The translations under genes were made by a program, and so were the position numbers. Positions 21,374 to 33,300 of a stretch of 64,000 bases of DNA are shown here, piece after piece. This DNA comes from Rotaria socialis (lineage: Eukaryota > Rotifera > Eurotatoria > Philodinida > Philodinidae). The notes beneath the pieces are model-generated. The model saw only the letters and a program-made list of their open reading frames with translations, did no database searches and was not told where the DNA came from. The DNA lies in contig CAJNYU010003889.1 of assembly GCA_905331475.1 (NCBI GenBank), forward strand, positions 33,823-97,822, given 5' to 3'. Every line of letters begins with the position of its first letter. The first letter of the stretch is position 1.

Positions 21374-22539
21374 CTAAATAATACAACAAAGATTCTGCAG
21401 ATAGACACATTTTTGATCCCATATGGCAAGTAAATTGTTTCCGATTTGACAAATATTCGAAGGTGATCGACATTTCTTGTCAGTGCTAATAAGTTTACCA
21501 CCGGAAGACATGTGAAAGATTCTAGAATTTCTAAAAGCAACTACGATCCACTGATGATTAAGCATTGGACAACAACGAGTCGCATACATCGAGCATACTT
21601 CGTCGAGTTGTACCGACCATAGACAATTGAGCGTCATTGATGAACGAAGTTCGAAACAAACCGCATTGTTTTACAGCGACCTATGGCCAAACCGAGGAAG
21701 TCATTGTGAAACTTAAGATCTTCAATCCATTCATTATGCGTACATGTTACGGGTGATTTCCACTCTTTAAGCAATACAATCGATGGCATAAGAGTGTATT
21801 CGAAGATGGATGATCCAATTCCTTCTGTTGATAAATAAAGTTTAGTATCTGAACATGTCCCACGTATCCAGTTCACCGTATCGGGCGTGAGGCATTGTTC
21901 GAGAACCATTGTTCTTTCGTCTAATATGAAAACGTATTGACTGTTAATCACAATAAACCGATTGAGTACTGACGACCAGCAAATATCAGAAATATCGACA
22001 AGAGGCCACGGCGTCTCTTTAATAATAGTCAATTGCCGATCGAGTAAACACAGAGTAGGTTCGCGATGTACTAATAGATGTTGCTTGTTGCCGGCCAACA
22101 CAGCATATGAAGAATCAGTCAGCTCAATTGCTTGCTTTGAAGGTGGAAAAGGTAGAAGATCTTGCGAGCGTCGAACCATGAGATGTTCATCGATTGAGAG
22201 AGGACGAAAATTAAATTGAATTTTATTTATATCTTGTTCAATCCAATCAATCGATGTTTTAATTGAATTCGTATTTTGTTGTGTTACATCTTGCACACAT
22301 GCTAGCTCTTCGACGTTGGTTCGTAAGCGATTAAGTTCTTCCAATCGACTGTTGATAAAGGTTTGACGCTTTTCGTTACAGAAAGAATCAAGTGTTTGTT
22401 GAGATTCAATACGCCATTGTTCGAGAGCGCCCAGAAAAGGCTGTTCGGATGAACAAGTACGACTACTGAGTGTATTTATTTTTTCAACGAGCGATATGAA
22501 CTCAGTATTTAGTCGATTTGAATGTTCGTTAGGATTCAT
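21374..22539 (-). pseudogene. Coiled-coil plus beta-propeller-like protein, one frameshift
   Basis: ATG 22539 opens 301 residues. About 125 are predicted coiled coil ('EELNRLRTNVEELACVQD', 'NTNSIKTSIDWIEQDINK'), followed by repeated strands typical of a propeller ('YAVLAGNKQHLLVHREPTL', 'RFIVINSQYVFILDERT', 'TKLYLSTEGIGSSIFEYT'). The frame breaks near 21660 in an A-run. One added A would restore 'KNNAVCFELRSS' and continue into the second part, which ends 'DQKCVYLQNLCCII' (stop 21374). The whole is about 388 residues. It resembles the C-terminal three quarters of TRIM-like bdelloid proteins and of the gene at 31672-33300, but has no B-box. The frameshift may be real or a homopolymer error. 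Confidence 0.65.
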
Positions 22540-22998
22540 CCTACAAATATGTAAATAGCGTTTTTGTATGTATATGATAAAATATCACAGAGGTGAAATG
22601 AAGATAAGACTATTTCGAGCTGACTATAGTGTTGCTTTTTCTTTTTAAAGTGATTCTTATAGAACGATCATTGTACGCTGACGCCAATCAATGACAATGA
22701 GAAAATAGAGAGTCGTAATATATGTACATTTCTTTCGAGCAAGATAAGCTATATGTATTCATTTGAAAACGTTTTCTATGTTCGTGGAAGATGATAGTGT
22801 AAACATGTACAAAGACCTTTCAGATAATTTTAATCCACTCATCTTTTTATTTGAAAAGCAATCAAAATTGCACTTTGCATAATATATTATAATGGATAAG
22901 CATACATTTTAGTGTGTTGAAATTTGATTTATTTTTTAGATTAAAGCAAAATGAACCTTAGACACATTCCACTGTCGAATTGAAAACGATAGCAGTAT

Positions 22999-23961
22999 CT
23001 AAGATGGAGGTAAGATTGCCGCAATTCGTCGTTTTTGTCGTGGGTCGATTCTTTTTACTGTGCTCCATAGTTTAGGTGAAGTACAAAGACACACGAATGC
23101 CAATAAAAAGACTGGAAAATAGCTGAAAAAGAATAACGTTGGTACGATTTCATGTGCAAAATTGGGTTGACCATATAGTTGAACGATATAGATAGTTCCC
23201 AATGGAAAGCAGAAGCATAAATATAACAGTGACGTACAAACGAGATTCACGGCTAGTTTCCATTGTTTTCGCCACTGAATTTGCCCATGAATTTGATATT
23301 TTTTCCAAATGACACGCACAAGTAACGCTATGCTGAAGATTGCGATGAGAGACATTCCTATGATACCGAAACCCAACTGTTCAACTGTGGCAAAGAATGG
23401 TATTAATTCGTAGCATCCGTACAGGCCGCACAAATCTATCGTGTAGTCAAAGGTATTTTCGCAAGGCGGTGCAAATATTGCAATGCTATAGAAAAGCATA
23501 ACCAATATTATAATCATAGAAAGAGGAAGGTAGTGAATGAGGAGACGTTTCCGGTGTGTGGCTATTAGTTCGGTATGAAAAATAAGAATGTGCCGCTCAA
23601 TCACAGTCCACAGAAGTAAGGTCACATTGATGAAAAAGAAGCCCCAATCAATAAACCACCAGATGAGACAAAGAGTGGGCGAAGCAGGACGAACGATACC
23701 TGTATGAAAATATTGTAAATGCAGGGGTATATCGACCAATTGATAGATGAGATTGAACGAAAGCATGATGATTGACGCATGGTTGTACAGTGCTTGACGC
23801 AAATCTCGTTTCATCAATAAGTGATAGAGGACGAGAATGGAACAAAGAGTAGAGAACACGTCAAATACAAGGAATACCCAGAAACGCAGAGTTCGATCTA
23901 GTTCATAGTTCGGAATCGATATATTTGAATAGGAGATATTGTTTTCATCTGTCGACACCAT
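22999..23961 (-). CDS. Seven-helix G protein-coupled receptor-like protein
   Basis: 320 residues from ATG 23961 ('MVSTDENN', with N-glycosylation-type NIS sites ahead of TM1). An upstream in-frame Met at 24069 is possible but adds hydrophobic sequence not expected of a receptor. Seven hydrophobic segments follow: 'FWVFLVFDVFSTLCSILVLY', 'IIMLSFNLIYQLVDIP', 'WWFIDWGFFFINVTLLLW' with ERH in place of the DRY motif, 'LPLSMIIILVMLFYSIAIF', 'FGIIGMSLIAIFSIALLV', 'LVCTSLLYLCFCFPLGTIY' and 'TLFFFSYFPVFLLAFVCL'. There is no NPxxY. A cysteine at the start of TM3 (CLIWW) and others in loop 2 could form the usual disulphide. The frame is intact. The ligand is unknown and a bdelloid-expanded orphan family is likely. 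Confidence 0.7.
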   Translation of the reverse strand: MVSTDENNISYSNISIPNYELDRTLRFWVFLVFDVFSTLCSILVLYHLLMKRDLRQALYNHASIIMLSFNLIYQLVDIPLHLQYFHTGIVRPASPTLCLIWWFIDWGFFFINVTLLLWTVIERHILIFHTELIATHRKRLLIHYLPLSMIIILVMLFYSIAIFAPPCENTFDYTIDLCGLYGCYELIPFFATVEQLGFGIIGMSLIAIFSIALLVRVIWKKYQIHGQIQWRKQWKLAVNLVCTSLLYLCFCFPLGTIYIVQLYGQPNFAHEIVPTLFFFSYFPVFLLAFVCLCTSPKLWSTVKRIDPRQKRRIAAILPPS

Positions 23962-24131
23962 TAGGACTATTACAGTGTTCGATTCATGGTTTAGATTAAG
24001 TTCATAATAACAGATATCAACTTGAAAAATGAAAATAATATAGTTCGGACACTCGTGAATACAATACAATCTTGGATTTTACTTGAAGAAGGCTCCTGTA
24101 AAACGAAGAAGAATGACCAATTATCAAACAC

Positions 24132-24449
24132 CCCAGATCGTGGACGTACGGCGGGAAACGGCCGGAAAGCACAGGAAAGCGCTGGAAAGTGGAAGCAGTA
24201 TTCCAGTTGGAAGTTACCGGATTTTCTTCCTGTAGATTCCGATCAACTTCCAGATGTAAAACACAGAAAACTGACCGGAAAACACAGGAAACTGACCGGA
24301 ATCCACAGGAAAAAATCCGGTAACTTCCAACTGGAATACTGCTTCCAGTTTCCAGCGCTTTCCCGTGCTTTCCGGCCAGATACGGTGATTTTTCCGCATC
24401 TTTCCGGCCGGTTCCTACAGTATCCGTCCTCCGGAATCATTGACCTGGG
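24132..24449. mobile_element. CCC-ended word element, TTCCGGAA type
   Basis: The ends are CCCAGATCGTGGACG and, inverted, CCCAGGTCAATGATTCCGG. The interior is CCGGAAA, AACTGACCGG and GCTTTCCGG words in both orientations, related to 39568-40175 and 60547-60845. AC flanks both sides (24130-24131, 24450-24451), consistent with a 2-bp duplication. It lies 170 bp upstream of the receptor gene. The open frames through it are repeat translations. Confidence 0.6.
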
Positions 24450-24451
24450 AC

Positions 24452-25007
24452 TTCGTTCAAAACGTGTTTTTCATTCTGAAACCTATATGAAAAGGCATAC
24501 TAACAGTGACAGCGGCGCTCTTTTTGCATTACTTCGTTACTTCACCATTTCCAATTGACGTTTCCCATCTAGTCAGTGATATCATCGAATCTGTATTTTC
24601 ATATACAAACTATAAAAGTGTCATCTAAGTAACTAGTTACTCTGATCTTAACAGCCATAGAAATAAAAGCTCGATGATGCCACCTATCATACGACAAAAT
24701 AACTTTGTGGTAGGCGTTTTTGAGACACCCAATAGATGTTTCATATCCATCTCTGAAAAATAGTTACTTGATGGCAACTTACAGTAATTCTCAGGGCTAT
24801 GTTTACGTAAAAAAAGCTTAAAAATCGACTATAATGGTACTGTTATAATTTGATTTTAATCAGATCTTACTAGCTTGAAAAATCTAATTAAAGTCAGATT
24901 ATAATAACGCCACTACAATGAACTTTTTATCTGACTTTTAATCGTTTTTGTTCACATAAGTAGATTGCTCTCTCAGATGATACTAGAGTTTTGAATCCTC
25001 AAAAGTT
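24452..25007. other. Intergenic with AATCAGATT words
   Basis: 24830-24945 repeats TGATTTTAATCAGATC and AAAGTCAGATTATAA in both orientations, a faint word cluster. Nothing else was seen. Confidence 0.4.
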
Positions 25008-25015
25008 ATTTACAA

Positions 25016-25731
25016 TTGAGTCCTGCAGGTTAAGACTTTTTTGTACCCTAACCCTGCCCTATCGTAAAACTTCGTACCCTTGTCCTGCCCTACACTACGA
25101 AGTTCTTACCCTAGCCCTACCCTATCACAGAGATTTTTCATTTTACACCCTATCATATCCTTAGAGTTTCAGGTCCAAGTAAAAATCAGCATGAAGTTTT
25201 TCTTCACTTTGTTTCAATAAATTTTATTGATTTTCAACGAGAATCAAATACAAAATTAATACATATTTCGAAAGTTTCTTAAGAATAAAATGTCATTTAC
25301 AACATCAACACTTAAATTTTGCCTTCTTTTTTCCAAAACTCGCCCGTTTGTACTAACAACACATTAATGTCGAGATGATTTCGAAGACATTTTTTATTAC
25401 ATTTACATGCATATTTACTAGACAAATAATCAAAAGTGACTGAACTCGTCAGCGTATGTAAAAATAGTACTAAGCAATAGGCCATTGTTTTCCGTTCGTT
25501 GTTATTCTGCCCATTCGATTTAGATTATGATATCACTCACTACACTGTTTTTGATCAAAAAGATGTCAGAAATATATATTAAGTTCTACTCTATAAAATT
25601 TTTATTTGTATGAGCTAGACCCTACTTATACCATAAATATTTTTTTTGTAACCTTACCCCGCCCTGCCCTACGAGCTTTGTACCCTAGCCCTACCCTGTC
25701 CTGCAGGGCAAGGTTGACCTGCAGGACTCTA
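25016..25731. mobile_element. hAT-type MITE with perfect 8-bp target duplication
   Basis: The ends are TTGAGTCCTGCAGGTTAA and, inverted, TAGAGTCCTGCAGGTCAA. ATTTACAA flanks both sides (25008-25015 and 25732-25739), an exact 8-bp duplication. Just inside each end is a cluster of CCCTAACCCTGCCCTA-like words (25035-25150 and 25650-25715). The unrelated AT-rich centre encodes on the minus strand a Cys-rich peptide 'YACKCNKKCLRNHLDIN' of unknown origin. No transposase is present. Confidence 0.85.
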
Positions 25732-25739
25732 ATTTACAA

Positions 25740-26732
25740 TAAGCGAATGAATAAAAGTGAAGCAGTGATTGTCCCTTAGTTAGAAGATTCTGTCTATTCT
25801 TTTTCTAATCAGAAGCCTAAACTTCATGTTAAAAATGTCTAGCAAATCAAATTGGTGGATGAATATATTTTCGACTAATATGATCCATGCAGTGAATGAA
25901 AATACCGAACCATTAACAATCTAATAAGTTTCCTATACTTAAAAAAACTGCGACCACCATAGCAATTACTAGGGGAATTACACGATTTACTGCCGTTGTA
26001 AACAATTGTTTACATATGCATTTTTTTATTTTTAGGAATTTTTAGGAGAGTTTTTCTGTGGTAAATTATATGATTATCTTAGATAATTCTAATGATCACA
26101 ATAGAAAACCTATTTAGATTTTCTATGTCATAAGTTTTGTTTTTATCTCAAGGGTTTATTTCTCATATCAAATGTTCGTTAAAATATGTTTATGGTTGTC
26201 TATAGTTCGTGATTGAATAAAAAGATTTAACGAAAAGTGTATTTTTTAGCTCAAAAGTTTATTTTTTATGTCAAAAGTTCGTGAAATTACATTGAAATGT
26301 AACTATAGTTGGTAGTTTACTTTATTGCTTAAGAAATATTTTAATTCTCTAACACAAAGGTTTATTTTTCATGTCAAGCGTTCGTAAAAATGTATTTAAG
26401 TCTATCAATAGTTAATAATCGAATACGTAAATTGAAAAGGAGGTATTTTTTTAGCTCAAAGGGTTGTTTTTGTTTTTTAAATGATTGCAAATGTTTGTTA
26501 AAGTAAGTATATAGTTCGCATGTTATTTTTACTCCAATCTAATAATCTGATTTAAATTTTAAATATTTCTAGGATTCTCTAAAAAAGCGTACCAAATTAG
26601 ATACTTCAGAAAATTCAGAATTTCACGAAACGAACTATTAACGTTACGTTTCTTATTTCTTAATCGTCTATTGTGATCATAAGTGTATCTGAACTATAAT
26701 TCATATAACTTACCAATTTGAATGAGCAAGTG
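25740..26732. repeat. Diverged tandem repeat and AT-rich spacer
   Basis: 26148-26510 has four diverged copies, spaced about 95-110 bp, of a block like AAGGTTTATTTTTCAT then GTCAAAAGTTCGT. Nothing else is recognised from 25740 to 26732. Confidence 0.45.
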
Positions 26733-28819
26733 CCCATGTGAAAATTTTGTGCATTCAAACGCAGAGCTGAACGCGCTACAGCTGCGTTTGAAACGATAAG
26801 CGCGAAACGCGTTGAACGCAGCTAAAATGAAACATCTGATGTATCTGAACGCGTCTTGTAAACGCATATGGACGCATCTAAATGCTTGATGAAAGATCTG
26901 ATGCGTTCGGACGCGTTTGAAGAAATTTAGGGAATAAGTGAACATCTTGTTCTCGCAGATTCGTGCTAAAGCACTATCATAATCACATAATGATCAGCTC
27001 TTTCACAGAGGTATAATACAGAACAAGGAATTTAACTTACGATATGGAAGAGAAGTGCGGTGATGAAGGCTAGAACAGAAGAACTTTGAATTATAGAAGA
27101 AGTTACTTATCTCTGAGCTATATCTCCTTGTCAGATTGTTTTTCTTTCAACGATATCTTGTTAATCACTTACAACCAACATGACTAGTTGAATGACAGAA
27201 TACAATTATTAAAATAAAATAAGAACTATTTTATACTAATATTTTTTATTATAAATAGTCGAATCTTACATGATGAACTATCTAGGATAAAAGTAAACTA
27301 TTATTTGATATTATGCGCAATCATTATTTATTTATTTTTCGGAATAAATTTATAAAAATTGAGCGAAATTAATTTTTCATAAACTAATGACTTTTTCTGT
27401 GCATCTATTGGAAAAGTTTACCACTGTATGACTATAAGCTTGCTATAAACTTTTTAAGATTAAAAAAAATAAAATATGCTGAATCTCTGTATATTACTTA
27501 GCCATTTTAAATTTATCTGTAAGATAAGACAATAAAAAATATTTTCCTTTTCAGGAAGGTAATTCATTTTGATTATTTTTACATCTCAACTATTGGATTA
27601 ATTTATCGAAATCAAAACTAAAACACAAATGAGATTTATAGTTGAAAAAAATTGAAAGAAAAATATTACGAAGTGAGGATGTTGTAGAATATGATAGAAT
27701 TTTATTTATTAGAATACCAAGGCTCATAGATTGCCTTATAAATTGATATCTGGAAGATATAATAAAATTAGGCACAACTTGATGTCATAAAGATATGCAA
27801 TATCAATATGAACGAGTTTAATTTGAAAAACTATTAACAATGAATATATAATCTTATTATTTGTTTTCGTAATTATTTTTCAGTTATTTTATTTCGAAGG
27901 AGTAAATTTTGATTTAAAATGACCTGAAATATTTAGATTATGCAACGATCTCATTCTGTCAAAAATATTGCATAAACAATATCGGCATATCGAGGTAATG
28001 AAAAGAAGTATTTTCTATTCTTCCAGCATTTTAATATACAATAGAAAAATAGAGAATATTTTGAATCTCAATAATAAGGAATATAAGTGTAAATTTAAAC
28101 AGTAAAAGGGAAAAGTAGCAAAGTTATCCAAAGCAGAATATAGTTATAGACATACGTATGTATTTTTCGTACATGTTTCAGACTGAAAATACGTTGGTGT
28201 GACAATCGTGAAATCGATAAAATACACAATATAGCTCTGCATACTCTTATTCTCATAAGCTTAATTAAAATTTTACCATTTTCAGTTTTCTAGAATAATA
28301 AGCTAAACGATATCGTCAAAATTTATTGCTACACTCATCAAAATTATTTGCTTCTACATTGACAAATAAGCAGTAACTGGTTTAGAGGATATATCTTTAA
28401 TAGAAACGATTATAACATTTGAAAGGCATTACACAAGAAACGACCCTGACCTTGTATGGATGTCTACACGTGATCATAACTACAGAAGTGTTCTATCTTA
28501 TTTTTATTCTTACAGTTGTAACACATGTTTCAGTTTTAGATGCGTTGGGGTGTGACTCTTAATCAGAACGCGTTCGAATGCATCTTAAAAACGCGAGTGA
28601 ACGCAATCGTAGCTCGAGACGCGTGTTTGGGACGTGATTGAACGCGATTGCGAACTCAAACGCGTCTAGATGTGTCTTTGGGGCACGATCAAACGCATCT
28701 AAATGCGTCTTTAAAAACGCGTCTGAACGGTATTTTCTCCAATTTTGTATCACAATCGCGTGTAGGCGCGTTTTAAACGAATCAGAACGCATTTTACGTG
28801 CGTTTCAGTTTTACATGGA
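26733..28819. mobile_element. CCC-type element with AACGCGTT subterminal clusters
   Basis: Dense AACGCGTT, GAACGCG and CGCGTTTGAA words fill 26755-26925 and again 28545-28812, with about 1.6 kb of unrelated AT-rich sequence between. The outer edges are CCCATGTGAAAA and, inverted, TCCATGTAAAAC. TG flanks both. The design (TIR, word cluster, unrelated centre, word cluster, TIR) is the same as in 25016-25731 and 42705-43988. No transposase is recognised, and the frame at 27590-27775 has no features. Confidence 0.55.
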
Positions 28820-29454
28820 TGGTTAGGTGAGCGTAAATAATAATTTTATTATATATATATATATATATATCATGTAAAATTATTCGAGCAAGAGACATGT
28901 TAATATTGATTTGAGTAGTTATGTTAATGAAAGAAAGCAGAAAGGCGCGCTTCATCAAATTGCTTCATTATTGGTAATTATCGAGAAAAATATGCTATTA
29001 TGCAGTTGAGGTTTATTGTATTTTACCAAAAAAATGAAGAAATATTAATCTATACATGATTGAAATATCATGAACATGACACTAATAAAGCTTACAGACA
29101 GAGAGAAGTTATATCAACTTTGTCGATTGAGATTTTAGAAATAGCAGTAGTTGGTTATTTAATATGCATTTATCTTGATGTTTTTATTGTAGCGACTGGA
29201 TGTGTTATTAATTGAACGAGACAGGAACGTATAATTCTCAATTTTTAGTCTGATTTAGTAAAAAAGATGAAACTCGCAGTGTTCAAAGGAAAGCAGAATT
29301 ATTTTAATGTTTAATTATAAGAAAGTTTTAAAATGATTTTATTAGCACTATCATTTTTTAAATAATTATGAAATGTTCAATAAATAATAATGGTATTTCT
29401 TTTTGATGATTTTATTACATTTTTTATTTCTAATTTTTGAGGATAGTTAGAAAA

Positions 29455-29515
29455 GGGTGTGAGTGTGGGTGTATGTGCAGGCTCAGCGGATACCGACAGC
29501 CACACCCACACCCTC
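29455..29515. repeat. Inverted TGTGGG-arm element
   Basis: GGGTGTGAGTGTGGGTGT faces CACACCCACACCCTCAAG across 28 bp. Confidence 0.5.
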
Positions 29516-31671
29516 AAGATATTCATTTAATAGGCTACTTAGACGAAAACATTATTGTTTTATTTGAAAGAATCTCCACCAACTGAACTCATATAATCAA
29601 AAACATAATTCATTCTGTTTATTGAATTCGGACAAGAAAAACAATAATAAATTCGATTATACTATAAATCCATAACCATGAATAACTAATGAGAAATCGT
29701 TAACAAAATTTTCAAAATGAAAATGTATTTTCTCTTAAATTAATCAGTCAAATATAAATATATACGTATAGCTTTAAAGCATTTTTTGCTTTTAAAATTA
29801 TACGTTTGTAATGATCCAACGATAAATGATAATATAAATATTGAGTTCAAGAAAACTTTTATGTAAAAAACAACAAACTACTATAAAATATTGAATTCAC
29901 AATTTTAATGATATAATTTTATCATCAATGGATTTAAGAATCAATTCGTTTACAATGAATGTCTTCATAGCATATAAATCATATATAAACGTTATAAAAG
30001 TTTCATAGATTAATATAAAAAGGATCAATTTAGAAACTCAATTTTTCTACAAAGAACACTAAATAAATAAAATTTATTCATTATTATTTACATCTATGAC
30101 CATTTATAAGATGAATCAAATCTATTATATGATTACTGTTACTTCTTTTTACATTAACAGTATCCATTTAAATAAATTATATATGTAATACATATATATT
30201 GTTTTAGTTTGCAATTTCTTTTCAGACTCGATAATACCACTATGCAATACTATTATATCATTAAATATTATATTATCAATGATAAAATACGTGACGCACA
30301 AATGAAATGTCATTAATGTTTTGCTGTATTCCGATCAATCAAAATTCATTCAAAAGATTATATTATATGGACATGACACCATTATACATATCTTTCTAAT
30401 TTTTTACAATACATAACAATTCAATATGTCATGCTTTTTTGCTTTTATATGTGAGATTATTAATTAATATCAATTTCCTTTCAAATAAAAAATATTATTC
30501 ATATCCAACAGAAACATTTTTCATTTATCGTTATACTAACTATTAAAAAAAATCAGTGCAGTCTTCAGTTTGTCTTATACATTTGTACACTTTCGTCCAA
30601 GAAAAAAAGAATAAATACTTCTATATCAAAGATAATAATTTATTTACGTCGATGTTTTTTGTCAGTTAATGCTTAGAAATAATTTCTAAATCGAATATCA
30701 ATATCTATTCTTTATAACACTTTAATATTGAATAAGAATTATGATGTTCAGGATGTTTGACATTCAAATTACAAAATTCAATTTAAAAATAAAGAAGTAT
30801 CTGATATTATTGTGCTTTATAACTCGTTGTGTATTCCCGTAGAAAGAGCAGGGGGTGTGAAAAGGCGGATAAAAGATTAACAATTAACAATAAAGAAAAA
30901 ACAGTTGAATAAGATTGTTGTTTATTAAAATTGCATATAAGCAAAGCGCGCCTTTTAAAGATTGTTTACGGCAGTAAATCGCACGGCAGTAAATCGACGA
31001 AACGTTATGAATTTTACTAGGGATGTTCTATGAAAAATGAGAGAATTGTTGCAAGCGTAGTCTCTGTGTAGAAGTGTTTTTGTCTGCTTAAGTCGTAATT
31101 GATGAGATTTTTCTGTAGCTCATTCATCTAGCGGAGACTTGAAATTCATTTTTCTAGCTAATCGATGTTTTAATCCTATCAAACAGCTCATCGTAAAAAT
31201 GTATTCGTAGCGAACTCGCTTCACGGAAAACTCTATCTGAGTTATGTATTTTTATTGTTAGCCTGATAACTAATCTACGCAGACTACCACATAAATGAGA
31301 TCGAACGCAAATGAACAGAGGAGAGAAAAATAATTATTTTTTTTTGTTTTCTTTCTTTTATTTCTATCTGATGTAGAGAACAGCAGATCAAATAGGAAAC
31401 TTCTGGTTATTGAAATCTGACTTCGTCTTCGAGACCGAACGATTTTTAAGTAGAGGCCCAAATTTATTTTTAATGAAATTTTATAATATTTTTGAGTTCA
31501 ACCAGATTGTAAAGCTGAATGCTTTTTATACAGTTGGATTTTCATAATAAATACAATTGAATAAAATACCTCTTTATTTAGATAAATAAACAGCTGTTTG
31601 TTTTTTAAAATTGAACAATGTTTTTCTCAATATTTAATCGTTCAATTTATTTCATTGATAAATCTAATTAA
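29516..31671. other. Gene-free, very AT-rich
   Basis: Dense stops in all frames and no inverted terminal repeats or RNA motifs seen by eye. Confidence 0.5.
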
Positions 31672-33300
31672 TTATAGGGTGTAGTGGATGGATGGATGGA
31701 TGTAACTGTTCAAGTACCCACACTCTTCATATATATATTGCCGTTGCCTTTCTTCGTCAAATACCAAGTCGTAGAAGATAAGTTTCTGCACGGTACGAAT
31801 CACGATGGTATGCCTACCAATCAACGCTATATTGCGCAATGGTCCATGAAGAGGGTCGATTTTGTCTATTACTACACATTGCTCATCGAGAAGGAAAACT
31901 AAATTGTTATCCACATTCAATAGAGCCCAGTAGCCATCGGGTAATGAAGTCATCCGTGAAAAAACACCGGAGACCGTATCGAGCGAAATAGTACGAAGAG
32001 TGTTGAGATCAAGATCACGAAGTTCAAAGCGACACTGTCGATTGAGTGGATTGTTTTCATCTTGAATGCTGAAAGCAAGTTGATCATTTGAATTCAGTTG
32101 AATGCATGTGATGAATTCATTTGCACGGCATGTCACAGGACTCAACCGTCGCTTCGGCAAAGTCCATGAACTAATCTGAATCCATTCGACGGCACTCTCT
32201 TGACACCAATAGGAAATGAAAAGCCGATCGTTTCTACAAGTGCATCGACGAAAACTATTGGTTTGATAAGGTGCAATGCGAGTGATTTCTTGAAAGAGTC
32301 GTGTCACTGGATCAAAAAGAATAAGTTTTTTATCGAGTAAAATGAAGAATTGTCGTAGATCATGATACCATTGGATGTCACGAATCTGTTTAGAGAATAA
32401 AAGCATTAATCTCATGATTAACAATGGTAACGAGAACGAAATGTCTTTCCGCATCTGACTATCAACCTTTCTGTTTTCTGAATTACATCTCACAATTTTA
32501 GACAATCAGTGGCAGTAAATGCTACACAATAGTTTTCTTCTACCTCATCCTATATTCAGCACTTACGACTACATCATGATGCCATATCATCGAAATGCCT
32601 CGTCTACCATGCCGATCGAACAATGTCAATTGCTTATTTTCAAATTCTTGCGCAAGTAAATATTCATCGGAAGCACCCATCGCCCAATAATTACCAACAC
32701 AACTTTCTGTGAACGGCTTTTCGACAAGCCGTTTGCCTAATCTTGTTGTAGGCGTGTTGCTATCGTAATTCTGTGCCTCGTTTTGCCATGGTTCCGACGA
32801 AACGTTTCTTTTACTGGATTTGTTGTTTCAATATCCAATGCACGCCTTTGATCACAATGTTGTACGATGTGTATATTTTCCAATGAATGACCATATTCAT
32901 TTTGTAATTTTTCCAGTTGAATTAACTGAGAATCTCGATTGATTTATTTGCTACCTGTTATTGTCGATGATTCTTCTTCGAAATGAGATCGACAATGTTC
33001 TATATGATTTGCGAGTGTTTTTCTAGCATTCTCGGCTGATCGGTGAATATCATCTATGGCCTGGCTTTCCCAATGATCGATAGTTGAGCGAAGTTTACTT
33101 TCAATATTTTTATATGCAACCAAACAGTTAGACAGCGGCTGTTGTTTATTATCAGCATCATCCAAATATTTCTCGTAGGTTTGACGATGTTCACGAAAAT
33201 GATCCCAACAAAAATGGTGATTACAAACAATGCCGATAGCCACTGATGGTGTGTCACACGGCAAATAACACGACACGCTACCGGTTTGCTCTATCGACAT
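31672..33300 (-). pseudogene. B-box-like / coiled-coil / beta-propeller gene with one stop and one frameshift
   Basis: ATG 33300 begins a zinc-binding-like segment 'CYLPCDT', 'GIVCNHHFCWDHFREHRQTY' (B-box-like), then a coiled coil ('ESKLRSTIDHWESQAIDDIH'). An in-frame TAA at 32944-32946 interrupts it, and the same frame continues 'NRDSQLIQLEKLQNEY'. Near 32787 a frameshift is needed to reach 'LGKRLVEKPFTESCVGNYW' and 'DRHGRRGISMIWHHDVV'. A 181-bp intron follows (donor GTAAGT at 32566, acceptor CAG at 32386, phase 0). The second exon, 'IRDIQWYHDLRQFFILLDKK', gives propeller-like strands and ends at 31672. The layout is TRIM-like without a RING. Two disabling changes suggest a pseudogene. Confidence 0.65.

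Noticed and set aside
24022-24558. 178-residue open frame
   Set aside because: It runs through the CCGGAA word element and reflects the repeat, not a conserved protein.
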